Source: Limnobacter thiooxidans (GTDB taxonomy: Bacteria; Pseudomonadota; Gammaproteobacteria; Burkholderiales; Burkholderiaceae_B). Taken from it: a stretch of DNA of 64,000 bases. Positions 28,587-36,630 of the stretch are shown one piece after another; the stretch's first letter is position 1; every line of letters starts with the position of its first letter. A model generated the notes under the pieces. That model worked only from the letters and a program-made list of their open reading frames with translations. It had not been told where the DNA came from and did no database searches. A program made the position numbers and the translations under genes. The stretch lies in the NCBI RefSeq assembly GCF_036323495.1, contig NZ_AP028947.1, positions 1,116,001 through 1,180,000 of the forward strand, read 5' to 3'.

Positions 28587-28764
28587 GAAAAAAATGCGAA
28601 AAAATTCACTTTCTCAAGAGAATTTTTGATAGCCCTCAAGTTTGCGGCGGGGGTGCCGTAATTGGGCCATTTTGTTTGAAACTTGGTCTGAACTTCCCCC
28701 GGTTTTCCAGTGCGTGTTGCAGGGTGCACTGTCAAACCAGGGGTCGCTCGGAGTGACTCTTCGA

Positions 28765-29631
28765 TTAACGCAGCAGGCTCAACACGTTGTTGGGCAGCTG
28801 ATTAGCCTGGGCCAGCATAGCGGTACCGGCCTGTTGCAGAATCTGTGAACGGGTCAGGTTCGCAGTTTCCTTGGCAAAGTCAGCGTCCATGATTCGGCCA
28901 CGGGCTGAACTCAGGTTGCTGCTGTTGGTTTCCAGTGAGGAGGCCACTTGTTCCAGTCGGCTCAAGCCAGCACCTACTGTAGAACGCAGGTTGGTGATGT
29001 CATCAATCGCGGTGTCGATTGTATCGATCGCAGTTTCAGCGTTGGCTGCGGAATCCACACCGCCAAGGGCTGTCGCGATCAGGGCCTGTGTTGCGCCACC
29101 CAGGGTGGTTTGCAAGTCGTTGCCGGTCGCTGTGCCGTCGTCAGTCAGGTTCACTGCCAAGGTGTCAGTTGTTTCGTTGCCTGCACCAATTTGCAATTCA
29201 ACTGATTTGTTCGCCGATGCAAACACTGTGTTGTCATTGAAGGATGTGCCTGTTGCAACACGGCCCACTTCGTTGGCCAGCTCCGAAAATTCGCGGTTCA
29301 GGTTGGCGCGGTCAGTGTCGTTCAAGGTGCCATTTTTCGATTGAACACCCAATTCACGCATGCGCTGCAGGTTGTCAGTGATTTTGCCCAGGGCGCCATC
29401 GGCCACTTGCAACAATGAAATACCGTCATTCGCGTTGCGGGATGCCACGTCGAAGCCACGAATCTGAGCGGTCATCCGTTCCGCAATAGCCAGGCCAGCT
29501 GCGTCGTCTTTTGCGCTGTTGACTCGCAAGCCGGAAGACAGTCGAGAGATTGAAGTTTCAAGGGAACCAGCAGATTTGCTGAGGTTCATTTGTGCGCCAA
29601 GTGAAGGTGCGTTGGTATTAATTCCCATCAT
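28765..29631 (-). CDS. fliC: Flagellin, type A (copy 3)
   Basis: The 288-residue flagellin starts GINTNAPSLGAQMNLSKS and ends LPNNVLSLLR. It pairs with copy 1. Two adjacent ATGs (29631 and 29628) are possible; 29631 aligns with the starts of the other copies, and TTGGAG lies upstream. The leader holds three consecutive inverted repeats (29655-29708) and no clear sigma-28 promoter. No hairpin with a T run was found downstream, only an imperfect stem at 28701-28738. Confidence 0.96.
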   Translation of the reverse strand: MMGINTNAPSLGAQMNLSKSAGSLETSISRLSSGLRVNSAKDDAAGLAIAERMTAQIRGFDVASRNANDGISLLQVADGALGKITDNLQRMRELGVQSKNGTLNDTDRANLNREFSELANEVGRVATGTSFNDNTVFASANKSVELQIGAGNETTDTLAVNLTDDGTATGNDLQTTLGGATQALIATALGGVDSAANAETAIDTIDTAIDDITNLRSTVGAGLSRLEQVASSLETNSSNLSSARGRIMDADFAKETANLTRSQILQQAGTAMLAQANQLPNNVLSLLR

Positions 29632-29654
29632 GATAGATTACTCCAAAAAAATCT

Positions 29655-29708
29655 TTACTATTAGTAAGAAGAGGGTGTCTTCTTGTTCGCCTCGGTGTTT
29701 GTCACCGA
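29655..29708. repeat. Three consecutive inverted repeats in the fliC3 leader
   Basis: TTACTA-T-TAGTAA (29655-29667), AAGAAGA-N5-TCTTCTT (29666-29684) and TCGGTG-N5-CACCGA (29692-29708) lie 24-77 bp before the fliC3 start. In RNA they would form two or three hairpins just upstream of the ribosome binding site. The rest of the 339-bp gap 29632-29970 is AT-rich and carries the fliC4 terminator; no gene was seen. Confidence 0.5.
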
Positions 29709-29786
29709 TGTTTATATAACGTCTTTGGGGGATGAATATTTAGCTTATTTTTGAAATATTTTTCAATTTGTTTTTTTACATTTAAT

Positions 29787-29839
29787 AAAAAAAACAGATT
29801 ATCTTTTTCATATTGTTAAATAAGAAAAAGATAATCTGT
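29787..29839 (-). terminator. Terminator of fliC copy 4
   Basis: A perfect 16-bp AT-rich stem (29794-29809 with 29824-29839) and a 14-nt loop lies 131 bp after the fliC4 stop. On the minus strand a run of seven to eight T follows. Confidence 0.8.
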
Positions 29840-29970
29840 ATCCCGGCAGCTGCAAGCAAAAAATGAGGGGTGGATGCTTCCCACCCCCTTTAAAACAACC
29901 AGCTATCAGGAATCAGATCGCAGGTTGCTGCTTGGACTTCATACAACAGGTGATTCAATCAAATCCTTGT

Positions 29971-30834
29971 TTACTGCAACAGGCTCAGTACGTTGTTGGG
30001 CAACTGGTTGGCCTGGGCCAGCATGGCGGTACCAGCCTGCTGCAAAATCTGTGAACGGGTCAGGTTCGCTGTTTCCTTGGCGAAGTCTGCATCCATGATG
30101 CGTCCGCGTGCGGCCTGCAGGTTGGTGCTGGAGGTGTCGGCAAAGGAAGCTACCTGTTCCAGGCGGCTTTGGCCCGCGCCCACCACTGCCCGAATACCGG
30201 TGATCGCATCAATCGAGGCGTCCAGTGTGTCAATCGCCGTGGTGGCGTTGGCCACGTCGGTGATTGAACCCAGGTTGGCCTGAATGTCAGCGGCTGCACC
30301 GGTCAGGATGGTGGTCAGGTCGTTGCCTGTGCTCAAGCCGTCGTCGGTCAAATTCAATTCCAGAGTGTCGGTGGTGGCGTTGCCCGTGCCCACCTGAAAG
30401 CTCAGTGTCTGGTTGGCTGCATCAAACAGGTTGTTGCCGTTGAAGGTGCTGCCTGTGGTGATGCGGTCCACTTCGTTGGCCAGCTCCGTGTATTCACGGT
30501 TCAGGTTCACGCGGTCGGTGTCGTTCAGGGTGCCGTTCTTGGCTTGAACAGCCAATTCACGCATGCGCTGCAGGTTGTCTGTCATCTTACCCATGGCGCC
30601 GTCAGCGACCTGGAGAAGAGAGATACCGTCGTTGGCATTGCGGCCCGCCACATCAAAGCCCCTGATTTGCGCTTGCATACGCTCTGCAATGGCCAGGCCT
30701 GCTGCGTCGTCCTTGGCGCTGTTGACACGAAGGCCAGAAGACAGGCGGGCGATTGAGTTGTTCAAACCGATGCCTGAACCTGACAGGTTCTTCTGGGCGG
30801 TCAGCGATGCAACGTTGGTATTGATTCCTAGCAT
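29971..30834 (-). CDS. fliC: Flagellin, type B (copy 4)
   Basis: The 287-residue flagellin is almost identical to copy 2 (seven substitutions by eye, e.g. QAQIRGF for QAQIKGF and GKMTD for GKITD). It carries the best sigma-28-like promoter of the four, and is likely the most strongly expressed. It is the first flagellin gene next to flhDC, divergently transcribed from it. Confidence 0.97.
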   Translation of the reverse strand: MLGINTNVASLTAQKNLSGSGIGLNNSIARLSSGLRVNSAKDDAAGLAIAERMQAQIRGFDVAGRNANDGISLLQVADGAMGKMTDNLQRMRELAVQAKNGTLNDTDRVNLNREYTELANEVDRITTGSTFNGNNLFDAANQTLSFQVGTGNATTDTLELNLTDDGLSTGNDLTTILTGAAADIQANLGSITDVANATTAIDTLDASIDAITGIRAVVGAGQSRLEQVASFADTSSTNLQAARGRIMDADFAKETANLTRSQILQQAGTAMLAQANQLPNNVLSLLQ

Positions 30835-30917
30835 GATATTTCTCCAAGCAATTGTATTGAGTTCATCGGTCAGTCGCCTTCAGTGTCGAGCACCGTTGTG
30901 CGCTGCCTTGTGTCCTG

Positions 30918-30944
30918 TTATCGATTGCTGGAATTAAAACTTTA
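30918..30944 (-). promoter_or_regulatory. Sigma-28-like promoter of fliC copy 4
   Basis: Minus strand TAAAGTTTT begins at 30944 and ATCGATAA (30925-30918) follows 15 bp after the TAAA. The -10 matches six of eight consensus positions with consensus spacing. Confidence 0.7.
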
Positions 30945-31041
30945 GGGTTGGTGTGAGAAATAAAAAATATTCTTTTTACCCCCTAAAGTTCGGGGTGCGT
31001 TTGTCGTAACACCTCAGACGGGGCAACACTTTGTGACTCGA

Positions 31042-31068
31042 ACGGATGGGGGGATCCCCCCAAACCGT
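31042..31068. promoter_or_regulatory. GC-rich palindrome upstream of flhDC
   Basis: A perfect 16-bp palindrome TGGGGGGATCCCCCCA (31047-31062) is flanked by a further ACGG/CCGT pair (31042-31045 and 31065-31068). It lies in the 449-bp gap 30835-31283 between divergent fliC4 and flhD, 216 bp before the flhD start. It could be an operator for a regulator of flhDC, or a leader hairpin. The rest of the gap holds the fliC4 promoter and no gene was seen. Confidence 0.4.
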
Positions 31069-31283
31069 GATCCTTTCACCGAGTCCTTTCCCCGATAGTG
31101 AGGGTGTAAGACGTTTTCCTACATGCGGATTGCCAGAGAAGTGACTGAATCAATAGAAGCAGGATGATTCATGAAAACTGGCTTCAGGACGATGATTCGT
31201 ATCAGGGAATTGCAACTGTGACTAGACACCACAGTGCGAAATTGGGATGCCGTAAAACTGAGACTGAACTGGAGAATACACAC

Positions 31284-31601
31284 ATGAAAGCTACTCGCTT
31301 GCTTGACGAAATTCGTGAAACCAACCTTTCTTATTTGCTGCTAGCACAGCAGCTGATTCGCGAAGACCGTGCCGAAGCTACTTTCCGCCTGGGTATTTCC
31401 GAGGAAGTGGCCGACCTGATCGACCAACTGACCACGGCACAGGTGCTGAGAATTGCCTCCAGCAACATGTTGATGTGTCGCTTCCGCTTTGATGATGAAG
31501 TGGTCTGGAACCTGTTGACCAGCCACACCAAGGATCGCAGCGTGTCTGGAATGCATGCCGCCATCATCATGTCTGGCAAGGCGGTTGGCGTTACAGCGTA
31601 A
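31284..31601 (+). CDS. flhD: Flagellar master regulator subunit FlhD
   Basis: FlhD forms with FlhC the FlhD4C2 activator of class II flagellar promoters. The 105-residue form starts at ATG 31284 with GGAG upstream; a longer frame from 31164 has no family similarity. The segment LDEIRETNLSYLLLAQQLI is characteristic. flhC follows after 73 bp. Confidence 0.95.
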   Translation: MKATRLLDEIRETNLSYLLLAQQLIREDRAEATFRLGISEEVADLIDQLTTAQVLRIASSNMLMCRFRFDDEVVWNLLTSHTKDRSVSGMHAAIIMSGKAVGVTA

Positions 31602-31674
31602 TAAGTTAAAAATGAGGGTGTAACAAAAACAATAAAGGCACCCAACTTTGACATCAGACAGGGGTCAGAAAATC

Positions 31675-32238
31675 ATGGCAAAAGTCAAATCAATTATTGA
31701 TGAAGCAGCACAAATCCGTTTGGCCACCGAGCTGATTCGACTGGATGCAAGGCTGCAGGTGCTGGAATCGGAAACCCAGTTGTCCCGTGAACGTTTGCTC
31801 AAGCTCTACAAAGAGCTCAAGCACAAATCGCCGCCCAAGGGCATGTTGCCTTTTTCGACAGACTGGTTCATGACCTGGCAACCCAATATCCATTCGTCGC
31901 TGTTCATCAACATTTACCAGACCTTGATCAAAAGCACCGACATTGAAGACATCGAAGCCATTATCAAGGCCTATCGCATGTACTTGGAGCAGGTTACCCA
32001 TTTGGGACTGCCCGAGGTGTTGTCCCTGACCCGCGCCTGGCGTTTGGTCAAGTTTTTTGATGCAGGCATGTTGACCACCACAGCCTGCAAGGAATGTGAC
32101 GGCCGCTTTGTGGTTCACACCTATGAGTTGGTCAATGATTATGTGTGTGGCCTGTGCCACATGCCCTCACGTGCCGGAAAGACCAGGCAATCTGCAGCGG
32201 ACCGCTTCTTCAATGAAGAAGCCAGCGTAGAAGCCTGA
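31675..32238 (+). CDS. flhC: Flagellar master regulator subunit FlhC
   Basis: FlhC is the main DNA-binding subunit of FlhD4C2. The 187-residue product has the zinc-binding cysteine pairs CKEC and CGLC near residues 141-162 and the family segment ARLQVLESETQLSRERLLKL. The ATG at 31675 is preferred to 31648 by family length. It ends the flhDC unit ahead of two hairpins. Confidence 0.96.
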   Translation: MAKVKSIIDEAAQIRLATELIRLDARLQVLESETQLSRERLLKLYKELKHKSPPKGMLPFSTDWFMTWQPNIHSSLFINIYQTLIKSTDIEDIEAIIKAYRMYLEQVTHLGLPEVLSLTRAWRLVKFFDAGMLTTTACKECDGRFVVHTYELVNDYVCGLCHMPSRAGKTRQSAADRFFNEEASVEA

Positions 32239-32248
32239 GTTAAAAGTC

Positions 32249-32279
32249 CGGCAAAAGCCCGCGGGAGCAGGGCTTGCCG
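32249..32279 (+). terminator. Hairpin after flhC
   Basis: Stem AAGCCC (32255-32260) / GGGCTT (32270-32275) is extended by CGGC/GCCG (32249-32252 and 32276-32279) after a 2-nt bulge. Only a short TTT follows, so termination here is uncertain; the stronger hairpin at 32366 is likelier. Confidence 0.45.
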
Positions 32280-32365
32280 TTTACCCCCGCTGCAACAAAA
32301 GGTCCGGTTGCATCCTCCCACCCTCTGTCTCTTCCGGGTCTGCAGTGGGGGTTTCTCATACTCGT

Positions 32366-32394
32366 AAAGGCCAGCCATTGTTGCTGGCCTTTTT
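32366..32394 (+). terminator. Rho-independent terminator of flhDC
   Basis: Ten-bp arms aaaggccagc (32366-32375) and gctggccttt (32383-32392) with a 7-nt loop end in a T run. It separates flhDC from the motA promoter. The 327-bp gap 32239-32565 otherwise holds only the hairpin at 32249 and that promoter. Confidence 0.85.
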
Positions 32395-32495
32395 CAATTC
32401 ATAGCCCCCAAAGCGGCTAGAGCAAACGATTGTGTCGTGTTTCACCAGCAAGCCCCATGCTTTGAAATCGCCTAGAAAAGCCACTTTATTCAGAC

Positions 32496-32522
32496 AAAAG
32501 ATTTTACAAATTCTGCCGACAA
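32496..32522 (+). promoter_or_regulatory. Sigma-28-like promoter of motA
   Basis: AAAA (32496-32499) and GCCGACAA (32515-32522; seven of eight consensus positions) are separated by 15 bp. The motA ATG is 44 bp downstream. It probably drives motAB and the following che genes. Confidence 0.6.
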
Positions 32523-32565
32523 TACCTATACACAAAAACCATTTTTAGACAGAGAACCCAAGCCC

Positions 32566-33429
32566 ATGTTAGTAGCAATCGGATTCGTGATCGTCACGGC
32601 CTGTGTGTTAGGCGGCTTCGCCTTCATGGGCGGACATTTGATCACCCTGTGGCAGCCCGTGGAAATCCTGATCATCGGTGGTGGTGCACTGGGTGCCATG
32701 GTTGTCAGTAACACTCCCAACATTCTGAAGGCCACAGGTAAGGCCATGGCCGGCGCATTCAAACCCAGTTCAATCACCAAGGCCTTCTACATGTCGCTGA
32801 TGGCTCTGATGTATGAAGTACTGACCAAGGTTCGCAAAGAAGGCTTGATGTCGATTGAAGGCGATGTCGAAGAGCCAGAGCAAAGCCCGCTGTTTCAAAA
32901 ATACCCCGAAGTACTCGCAGATCATCACATTGTCGAGTTTTTGACCGACTACCTGCGACTGATGGTCAGCGGTAATTTGAACCCGATGGAAATTGAAAAC
33001 CTGATGGATGGTGAACTTGAAACCCACCACCAGGAAGCACACACACCGCAGGCGGCAGTCCAGCAAATGGCAGATGGTTTGCCTGCTTTCGGCATTGTGG
33101 CTGCGGTGATGGGTGTGGTGCACGTGATGGGCTCGGTGGGGCAGGTCAGCAACGCTGAGCTGGGCGTCATGATCGCAGCAGCCTTGGTGGGGACTTTCCT
33201 TGGCATCTTGTTGGCCTACGGGTTTGTCGGGCCACTGGCCAGCATCATCAATCACAAAATTGCAGAATCATCCAAGCCTTTTGAATGTGTCAAAACCACT
33301 TTGCTGGCAAGCCTCAATGGCTATTCGCCAGCGCTGGCCGTGGAGTTCGGTCGCAAGGTGCTGTATTCCACCGAACGCCCAAGTTTTGTCGAGCTTGAAG
33401 AGCACGTGAAGAACACCAAAGGCAAGTAA
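32566..33429 (+). CDS. motA: Flagellar motor stator protein MotA
   Basis: MotA is the proton-channel stator subunit that turns the rotor through FliG. The 287-residue product has four membrane helices (two near 1-55, two near 165-225) and a large cytoplasmic loop, with the family segments TPQAAVQQMADGLPAFGIVA and VGPLASIINHKI. motB follows after 15 bp. Confidence 0.97.
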   Translation: MLVAIGFVIVTACVLGGFAFMGGHLITLWQPVEILIIGGGALGAMVVSNTPNILKATGKAMAGAFKPSSITKAFYMSLMALMYEVLTKVRKEGLMSIEGDVEEPEQSPLFQKYPEVLADHHIVEFLTDYLRLMVSGNLNPMEIENLMDGELETHHQEAHTPQAAVQQMADGLPAFGIVAAVMGVVHVMGSVGQVSNAELGVMIAAALVGTFLGILLAYGFVGPLASIINHKIAESSKPFECVKTTLLASLNGYSPALAVEFGRKVLYSTERPSFVELEEHVKNTKGK

Positions 33430-33444
33430 GGACAAACAAGCACC

Positions 33445-34392
33445 ATGGCGAAGTCTGACGAAGAACGTCCAATCATTGTCATCAAGAAGATCAAGAAAGG
33501 CGGGCATGGCCATCACGGTGGTGCCTGGAAAATTGCCTATGCCGACTTTGTGACGGCGATGATGGCTTTCTTTCTGCTGATGTGGCTGCTAGGTTCCACT
33601 GCAGAAGATGATCTTAAAGGCATCTCGGATTATTTCAACTCCCCCTTGAAAGTTGCCCTTGTAGGGGGTCCCGGATCTGGAACTGCAACCAGCATTATTG
33701 ATGCTGGGGGTACAGACCTGACACGCTCGGTGGGACAAATCAAGAGTGGCGGCAATGAAAAGAACTCGGCCAACGGTTCCGCCAACGAGGCATTCGAACG
33801 GGCAGAAGCCCGTCGCTTGCTTGAATTAAAGGGGGAAATAGAGGGCCTAATCGACGCATCAGAGTTGATGAAAAAGTTTGAAAATCAAATCATTCTGGAC
33901 ATTACGCCAGAGGGTTTGAGGATTCAGATCGTGGATGAACGCAATCGCCCCATGTTTGATTCAGGCAGTGCCGTGCTGAACAGCTACATGAAAGACATTT
34001 TAAGAAGTTTGACCAAGTTGCTGAACAAGGTCCCCAACAAATTAAGTTTGTCAGGCCACACCGATGCAGCGCCGTATGCGGCGGGTGTCAAGGGGTACAG
34101 CAATTGGGAGCTGTCGGCAGACAGGGCCAATGCCAGTCGTCGCGAGATGACCCTGGCCGGAATGCCGGATTCAAAAATGTTGCGGGTTGTTGGTTTGGCC
34201 TCTTCAGTGTCGCTGGATGAGAAAGACCCCTACGCAGCAGTGAACCGCCGTATCGCAATTGTAGTGATGAACAAGCGTGCAGAAGACGCAGTCAGGGCGC
34301 TAGCGAACCTGGATGAAGGGCAAGACCCCAACCAGATTGAGTTGCCACCCGTGCCGAAAATCGAAGGCTTGCCGTTCCCGCGGGAACAGTAA
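33445..34392 (+). CDS. motB: Flagellar motor stator protein MotB
   Basis: MotB anchors the stator to peptidoglycan. The 315-residue product has one N-terminal membrane helix containing the proton-carrying aspartate in WKIAYADFVTAMMAFFLLMW, and a C-terminal OmpA-like domain with LSLSGHTDAAPYAAG and NWELSADRANASRREM. It is in the motAB-cheVYZA run. Confidence 0.97.
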   Translation: MAKSDEERPIIVIKKIKKGGHGHHGGAWKIAYADFVTAMMAFFLLMWLLGSTAEDDLKGISDYFNSPLKVALVGGPGSGTATSIIDAGGTDLTRSVGQIKSGGNEKNSANGSANEAFERAEARRLLELKGEIEGLIDASELMKKFENQIILDITPEGLRIQIVDERNRPMFDSGSAVLNSYMKDILRSLTKLLNKVPNKLSLSGHTDAAPYAAGVKGYSNWELSADRANASRREMTLAGMPDSKMLRVVGLASSVSLDEKDPYAAVNRRIAIVVMNKRAEDAVRALANLDEGQDPNQIELPPVPKIEGLPFPREQ

Positions 34393-34443
34393 AAAGATGA
34401 ATTTGAAAACCGAAAACAGATGAACTGTCAGGAGTAACAAACA

Positions 34444-35373
34444 ATGCAAAACGATTACCGCTTGATGAACATGATCGATGAGAAGGCACGGCTGGCAGGC
34501 TCCAACAAAATGGAATTGCTTCTGTTCTCCCTCGGTTCCACTGAAGTGTTTGGAATCAACGTGTTCAAGGTGCGTGAAGTGTGCGAAACCTTGCCCATCA
34601 CACGCACACCGAACATGCCACCGGGCGTAGAAGGCATTATTTCCCTGCGCGGCAGCATATTGCCGGTGATTGACCTGGCGCAATGCCTGCACATGGGTAA
34701 TGGCGAGCAGCGCACCAAGCTGATCATCACCGAATTTTCTTCACACACCCAGGCGTTTCTGGTTCAGGACGTGGATCGAATCGTTCGTGTGGACTGGGAA
34801 CAGGTGAAGTCGCCGCAAAGCATCGGGCAAGCCCAAAGCGCCATGATCACGGCCTTGACCGAGCTGCCCGATGGCAAGCTGGTGTCAATCCTGGATGTAG
34901 AACAGATTCTGGGTGAAGTGATTGGTGAAGGCGACGTGCCCAACATGGATTCAATGCGACCCGATCATCCTTATCCGGTGTTTTTCGCAGACGATTCCAA
35001 TATCGCCCGCAAGAAAATCACGGAAGTCCTCGAGAAGTTGCACCTGCCTTACCAAAGCGCCATCAATGGTCGTGAAGCGTGGGAAAAACTGCGCAACATT
35101 GCCACACGTGCAGAACAGGAAAACCGGGATCTGCGCGATGTCGTTTCCCTCATTCTGGTCGATGCAGAAATGCCCGAGATGGACGGCTATGTGTTGACGC
35201 GTCACATCAAGGAGGATGCCCGCTTCAAGGGTATTCCAGTGGTGATGCATTCATCGTTGTCATCCGTGGCAAACAAGAAGTTGGGTCAGCAAGTTGGTGT
35301 GGATGCCTATGTGGGCAAATTCCATCCCGAAGAACTGGCGCAGATGGTTACCTCAATGCTTCACCCAGCTTAA
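34444..35373 (+). CDS. cheV: Chemotaxis coupling protein CheV (CheW-receiver fusion)
   Basis: CheV couples receptors to CheA and can be phosphorylated. The 309-residue product joins a CheW domain (~15-165; VEGIISLRGSILPVIDLAQ) to a receiver domain (~180-305; FFADDS acidic pocket, phosphorylation site in LVDAEMPEMDGY). The lysine near VDAYVGKFHPEEL matches the receiver pattern. As no cheW is present in the window, CheV may be the coupling protein for the adjacent CheA. Confidence 0.93.
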   Translation: MQNDYRLMNMIDEKARLAGSNKMELLLFSLGSTEVFGINVFKVREVCETLPITRTPNMPPGVEGIISLRGSILPVIDLAQCLHMGNGEQRTKLIITEFSSHTQAFLVQDVDRIVRVDWEQVKSPQSIGQAQSAMITALTELPDGKLVSILDVEQILGEVIGEGDVPNMDSMRPDHPYPVFFADDSNIARKKITEVLEKLHLPYQSAINGREAWEKLRNIATRAEQENRDLRDVVSLILVDAEMPEMDGYVLTRHIKEDARFKGIPVVMHSSLSSVANKKLGQQVGVDAYVGKFHPEELAQMVTSMLHPA

Positions 35374-35382
35374 GGAGAAAGC

Positions 35383-35772
35383 ATGAATCCCGAAGACCTG
35401 AGAATCCTGATTGTTGACGACTTTTCGACCATGCGTCGAATCGTACGCAACCTGTTGAAGGAAATTGGCTACAACAATGCGGATGAAGCGGAAGACGGCG
35501 CAATCGCATTGGCCAAACTGAAGAACGGCAATTTCAATTTTGTGGTCAGTGACCTCAACATGCCCAATATGAATGGTTTTGAGCTGCTTCAGAACATACG
35601 AGCCGATGCCGAACTGAAACATCTGCCGGTGTTGCTGGTGACCGCAGAAGCGAAAAAAGAGGACATTGTGACCGCCGCCCAGATGGGTGCCAATGGTTAC
35701 ATTGTCAAGCCTTTTACCAAGGCCACTCTGGAAGAAAAGCTGGGCAAGATCGTCGCGAAGATGTCTGTCTAA
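35383..35772 (+). CDS. cheY: Chemotaxis response regulator CheY
   Basis: CheY is phosphorylated by CheA and binds FliM to change rotation. The 129-residue product is a single receiver: [20 protein letters not shown], phosphorylation site in [13 protein letters not shown], and the [14 protein letters not shown] positions of the canonical CheY. AAGGAG precedes the ATG. cheZ follows after 33 bp. Confidence 0.97.
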   Translation: MNPEDLRILIVDDFSTMRRIVRNLLKEIGYNNADEAEDGAIALAKLKNGNFNFVVSDLNMPNMNGFELLQNIRADAELKHLPVLLVTAEAKKEDIVTAAQMGANGYIVKPFTKATLEEKLGKIVAKMSV

Positions 35773-35805
35773 AACCAATAAAACAGGAATGGAGAGGTCG
35801 CAACG

Positions 35806-36594
35806 ATGAATCCGGAAAATCTGAAAAGTGGTGACAACGTCGACTTGGAAGCGTTGTTTGATGAAATCGCCGAACAACGTGTTTGGGACGACAGCCCTGT
35901 TGAGGCTCCAGCACCGGTGGCGCAGGTAACCGCTGCGTCGGCCGAGCCAGAATCGGGCGTTTCCTTCAATGAAACACCCTTGAACGAAGAACCCCACGAT
36001 GTCTTTCGCCGGGTCGGCTCACTGACCCGAAAGCTGCATGATGCGCTTCGCGAACTGGGCTACGACAAAAGCGTGGAAAGCGCAGTCAATTCTTTGCCTG
36101 ATGCGCGTGCACGCCTGAATTACATTGCAGAGCTGACTGGCAAGGCCGCCGACAAGGTGCTGGGTGCTGTCGAAGCTTCGCAGAAACTGAACGATGACAT
36201 GGCCGCCCGCGCTGCTGAACTGGACAGGCAATGGGACCGGTTATACAACCATGAAATGAGCCTTGAGGAATTCAAGTCACATGCCCGCGAGAACCGCGAG
36301 TTCATGAAGGAAATTGCCGGAAACAGCAGCCAGATGGGTGGTCACCTCACCGACATCATGATGGCGCAGGACTTCCATGACTTGACAGGTCAAGTGGTCA
36401 ACCGCATTGGCAACATGGCGCAAGGCCTTGAAGAACAATTGGTACAGCTGCTGCTGGATACCACACCGCCCGACCAACGCAAACAGGTTGAAGAAACATT
36501 CCTGAATGGCCCTGCCATCAACGCGGAAGGTCGTGCCGATGTATGCAGCAATCAAAGTCAGGTCGATGACCTGCTGGAAAGCCTCGGCTTCTAA
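35806..36594 (+). CDS. cheZ: CheY-P phosphatase CheZ
   Basis: CheZ dephosphorylates CheY-P. The 262-residue product has a long helical hairpin and the catalytic motif MMAQDFHDLTGQVVNRI, where the QD(F)xDxTGQ pattern holds the active glutamine. The C-terminal peptide SQVDDLLESLGF is the CheY-binding tail. The N-terminal ~60 residues are acidic and less conserved. Confidence 0.95.
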   Translation: MNPENLKSGDNVDLEALFDEIAEQRVWDDSPVEAPAPVAQVTAASAEPESGVSFNETPLNEEPHDVFRRVGSLTRKLHDALRELGYDKSVESAVNSLPDARARLNYIAELTGKAADKVLGAVEASQKLNDDMAARAAELDRQWDRLYNHEMSLEEFKSHARENREFMKEIAGNSSQMGGHLTDIMMAQDFHDLTGQVVNRIGNMAQGLEEQLVQLLLDTTPPDQRKQVEETFLNGPAINAEGRADVCSNQSQVDDLLESLGF

Positions 36595-36630
36595 CAACAC
36601 AAACAACCAGGCTGAAGTGGGAGAATACAG

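Noticed and set aside
28701..28738. Terminator of fliC copy 3
   Set aside because: An imperfect stem (GGTTT..CAGTGC / GCACTG..AAACC) exists, but on the minus strand it is followed by a G-rich run, not by T residues.
30984..31010. Plus-strand sigma-28 promoter for flhD (TAAA-N15-GTCGTAAC)
   Set aside because: Only four of eight -10 positions fit, and a master operon is not expected to be driven by its own late sigma factor.
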